From Saprospiraceae bacterium (GTDB lineage: Bacteria > Bacteroidota > Bacteroidia > Chitinophagales > Saprospiraceae), in the NCBI GenBank assembly GCA_013002625.1, contig JABDJE010000260.1:1-8588 (forward strand): a stretch of 8,588 bases of DNA, in the 5' to 3' direction. The notes under the pieces are model-generated. The model made no database searches, was not told where the DNA came from, and was given only the letters and a program-made list of their open reading frames with translations. Every line of letters starts with the position of its first letter. Position 1 is the stretch's first letter. Of the stretch, positions 7,501-8,588 are shown one piece after another. The position numbers and the translations under genes were made by a program.

Positions 7501-8588
7501 GGCCTCAAGAGCTTTTGATTCAGCCATGTCTAATGGTGATATTTTTTGCATCGATATGGATAACGGTTTTATTGATAATGGGGCAACTGTAGGTTTTGGT
7601 TTACAAAACTCCAGTGATGAAAACCTGATTGAATTCTTTTTCATCGGGGGAGACCCTGCTTATTCCCTCAATGATAGTGGTGGTGTTTTTAGTACTGGTA
7701 TAGGATTTAGTGATGAAGGTTTTACCATAAAATTTACCCAAACCGCAGCAGGAGTTGTGGATGTGGTGATCATTGACCTGGGGAGCGGAGTTTCAACCGA
7801 ATTTCCGGGAAGAAACTTATTCAACCCTGGAGGAGGCCAAGAAATCAGTAAGATTCGCATGTTTAATGCCAACGCTGGTAACGGCTCAACCAATGATCTT
7901 TATTTTAATAATATTCAGCATTGTATTGATACTACAGATCAAGAACCTCCTGTAATTACTTGCCCGCCAGATGTTACTCTGAGTTGTGGTGATGATACGA
8001 GCCCGGCGAATACCGGCACCGCAACAGCAATTGATAATAAAGATCCCAATCCAGTGATTAGCTTTATTGACTCTACAGTCGCCGGATGTGGTGCAAATGA
8101 AGTCATAACAAGAACCTGGACTGCCACTGATGCAAACGGCAATTCTGCCAGTTGTGATCAAATTATATCAGTAGCAGATACCACAGCTCCAAATTGGGAC
8201 TTCGGATGCCAGATCAATACGATCTATACCACCAGTGGTGGATCAACTTGTCCTGCAGATGCAGAGATCAGCTTGAATGTAGGTGATGAGATTAGTGTGA
8301 ATACAACCTGGAATGTCGCAGGTATTACTGTGCCTAATTTAAGCGGCTGTGTCAGCGATAATTGTACTGCGGGCGGTAATTTAATTATCCGGGTAACAGG
8401 CAAAACAGATGATAATGCAGGTCCTTGCCAGCAGCAATTGAGCATAACCTTCGAAGCAGAGGATGAATGTGGCAATATAGCTGGCAACTTTACATGTACA
8501 TATACTATTGTGGACGATACGGCTCCGGTACCACAGTCAGCACCGGCAGATTTAACTCTGCAATGTGCAGATGATATACCACCACCAC
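4535..8588 (+). CDS. Giant secreted modular protein with alternating repeat modules, Calx-beta domains and HYR-like repeats (3' end beyond window)
   Basis: The frame is open from ATG 4535 to the window end without a stop (at least 1351 residues). A Sec signal peptide (1-22, cut near GFA|QK) is followed by module A1 (about 24-236), Calx-beta 1 (238-356, ending GTITNDD), A2 (363-573), Calx-beta 2 (575-694, ending GLIDNDD) and A3 (699-910). Next comes a probable jelly-roll or lectin-like region (about 914-1131) with GNGDDNSDGDINSAGVAFGF and DMDNGFIDNGATVGFGLQN. HYR-like repeats then begin: EPPVITCPPDVTLSC to ADTTAP (1137-1219), a second to DDTAP (1327-1331), and a third starting at the edge. The A module carries EGFSFVA..DI.AGTVVYF.EN and ends in a conserved NW. 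Calx-beta domains usually bind Ca2+ through Asp/Glu-rich loops. By family habit a type IX secretion sorting domain would lie downstream, but that is not visible. Likely a surface adhesin or scaffold, last in the visible operon. Confidence 0.88.
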   Translation, partial: MKTINHYLVLIFTLLICTVGFAQKIAVVGISHDSSEGFTFLATQDITAGETVRFTDNEYDAVANVFTFNGAPTGEFVVTWVATANVTKGTVFYVKEVSSNTLTLTCSSGTCGTITLSTNIGVGNQSFSFASAGDSLYAYEDNNDDPRDAIGEIYSVMYTIIGPIPANENPVSDWPNAIVTDGFTFPNNDRTEFAFSTANVRDNRTKADLENTGNYVNGTSAIDMSIVPFNNFNLVGADPVLTVSVSPSSVAENSGAGMVYTFTLDAPAAGAITVNFNVSGSATYSTDYSQSGASTFNATTGTVVIPNAATSASVTLTPVGDANLEPDETAILAVAVGTGYTAGSPSSATGTITNDDSIAVTPVVAITGSVHTIGGTEGFSFVALDDITAGTVVYFTENTFNKNSLSFSGGESVVSWTAPTDLFRGEVIVVTEGPANTFTTTCDSGPCGTVSIISGTFDYASNGETIFAYTDSDSDHTNGITEISAVLFTGTSTTPGGTIPSLEDPSSVYSGAVVVDGFPASAPVRTEYRFALGERGITVDQANFQNTGNWLHAASQATLDTTPFANIIIATGSADPAVTVSLAPGSVLEDSGTGLVYTFTMAAPAGPGGTTVNFTIGGTATFTTDYTQSGADSFDGATGSVTIANGNTTAAVTLTPVADPDVEPQESIELMVASGTGYIGGSPNAATGLIDNDDTSDSNPLVALTGLNEGTTEGFSFVAAQDIPAGTVVYFSENEFDNTTLMFNGGEADLEWTAPAGGVAQGDVIVVTETATNTFSLDCSSGTGVSCGSISIIRNNFALASNGETFYAYADDDNDPTNGVTDIYSVIFTGTSTTSGGTIPATEDPSGIFTQALVIDGFPASSPMKTEYDPTKRGIPVYAADFEDLLNWLHGEPNASGLSTVPFAFIEIVNLECQFADAFAAGANNFIDLAGDGFGPWGLNPDPVDNDAERGLFVGNSTSNGNGDDNSDGDINSAGVAFGFYANNGKFSEASRAFDSAMSNGDIFCIDMDNGFIDNGATVGFGLQNSSDENLIEFFFIGGDPAYSLNDSGGVFSTGIGFSDEGFTIKFTQTAAGVVDVVIIDLGSGVSTEFPGRNLFNPGGGQEISKIRMFNANAGNGSTNDLYFNNIQHCIDTTDQEPPVITCPPDVTLSCGDDTSPANTGTATAIDNKDPNPVISFIDSTVAGCGANEVITRTWTATDANGNSASCDQIISVADTTAPNWDFGCQINTIYTTSGGSTCPADAEISLNVGDEISVNTTWNVAGITVPNLSGCVSDNCTAGGNLIIRVTGKTDDNAGPCQQQLSITFEAEDECGNIAGNFTCTYTIVDDTAPVPQSAPADLTLQCADDIPPP
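4604..7264 (+). repeat. Alternating A / Calx-beta / A / Calx-beta / A module array within the giant gene
   Basis: Three copies of a module of about 210 residues lie at roughly 4604-5242, 5621-6253 and 6629-7264. They are separated by Calx-beta domains at about 5246-5602 and 6257-6616. A2 and A3 share over half their residues by eye, including TEGFSFVA, AGTVVYF, ASNGET, FTGTSTT, DGFPAS and NWLH; A1 is more divergent. Each pair of A and Calx-beta therefore looks like one duplicated unit. The A module resembles, from memory, a lamin-tail-like beta module seen in large secreted bacterial proteins. Confidence 0.8.

Noticed and set aside
6199..8487. Several minus-strand open frames of 60-94 codons opposite the giant gene
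   Set aside because: They lie antisense to a continuous modular coding frame with clear Calx-beta and HYR-like motifs. Their composition is what the antisense of Gly/Thr/Ala/Asp-rich repeats produces.

Overview
The window looks like the chromosome of a Bacteroidota bacterium, most likely a member of the Flavobacteriia. The evidence is the AT-rich intergenic DNA, start codons with no Shine-Dalgarno sequence but A/T-rich leaders, a DUF3857-type C-terminus, and a very large Sec-exported modular protein with Calx-beta and HYR-like modules of the kind used by type IX secretion clients. No lineage marker such as an rRNA is present, so this placement is an inference.

Layout: the first 269 bases are the 3' end of a plus-strand gene (probable DUF3857/transglutaminase-family protein), closed by a strong intrinsic terminator at 298-333. 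A minus-strand gene (346-1383) encodes a PRMT-like class I SAM-dependent methyltransferase. A 353-base divergent intergenic region (1384-1736) follows, holding a candidate promoter and a dyad. From 1737 to the window end, five plus-strand genes are packed with gaps of 30, 16, 9 and 10 bases and no visible internal terminator. They are a Tat-exported intradiol-dioxygenase-like protein, two tandem phage tail-collar (MdpB-like) proteins about 69% identical, a type I periplasmic-binding-fold protein with no signal peptide, and a giant secreted multidomain protein that runs off the window (more than 1351 residues; no in-frame stop between 4535 and 8588).

The five genes look like one operon, and the divergent methyltransferase may belong to the same unit. 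No phage structural, lysis, integrase or packaging genes surround the collar proteins, and no ABC permease or ATPase accompanies the binding protein. These familiar folds therefore seem to be used outside their usual settings. The dioxygenase-like protein appears to lack two of the four iron ligands of its fold, so it may be structural or a binder. A reasonable but unproven reading is a cell-surface or extracellular assembly: the giant protein as a Ca2+-binding adhesin or scaffold, with the collar proteins, the degenerate dioxygenase fold and the solute-binding fold as partners, possibly modified by the methyltransferase.
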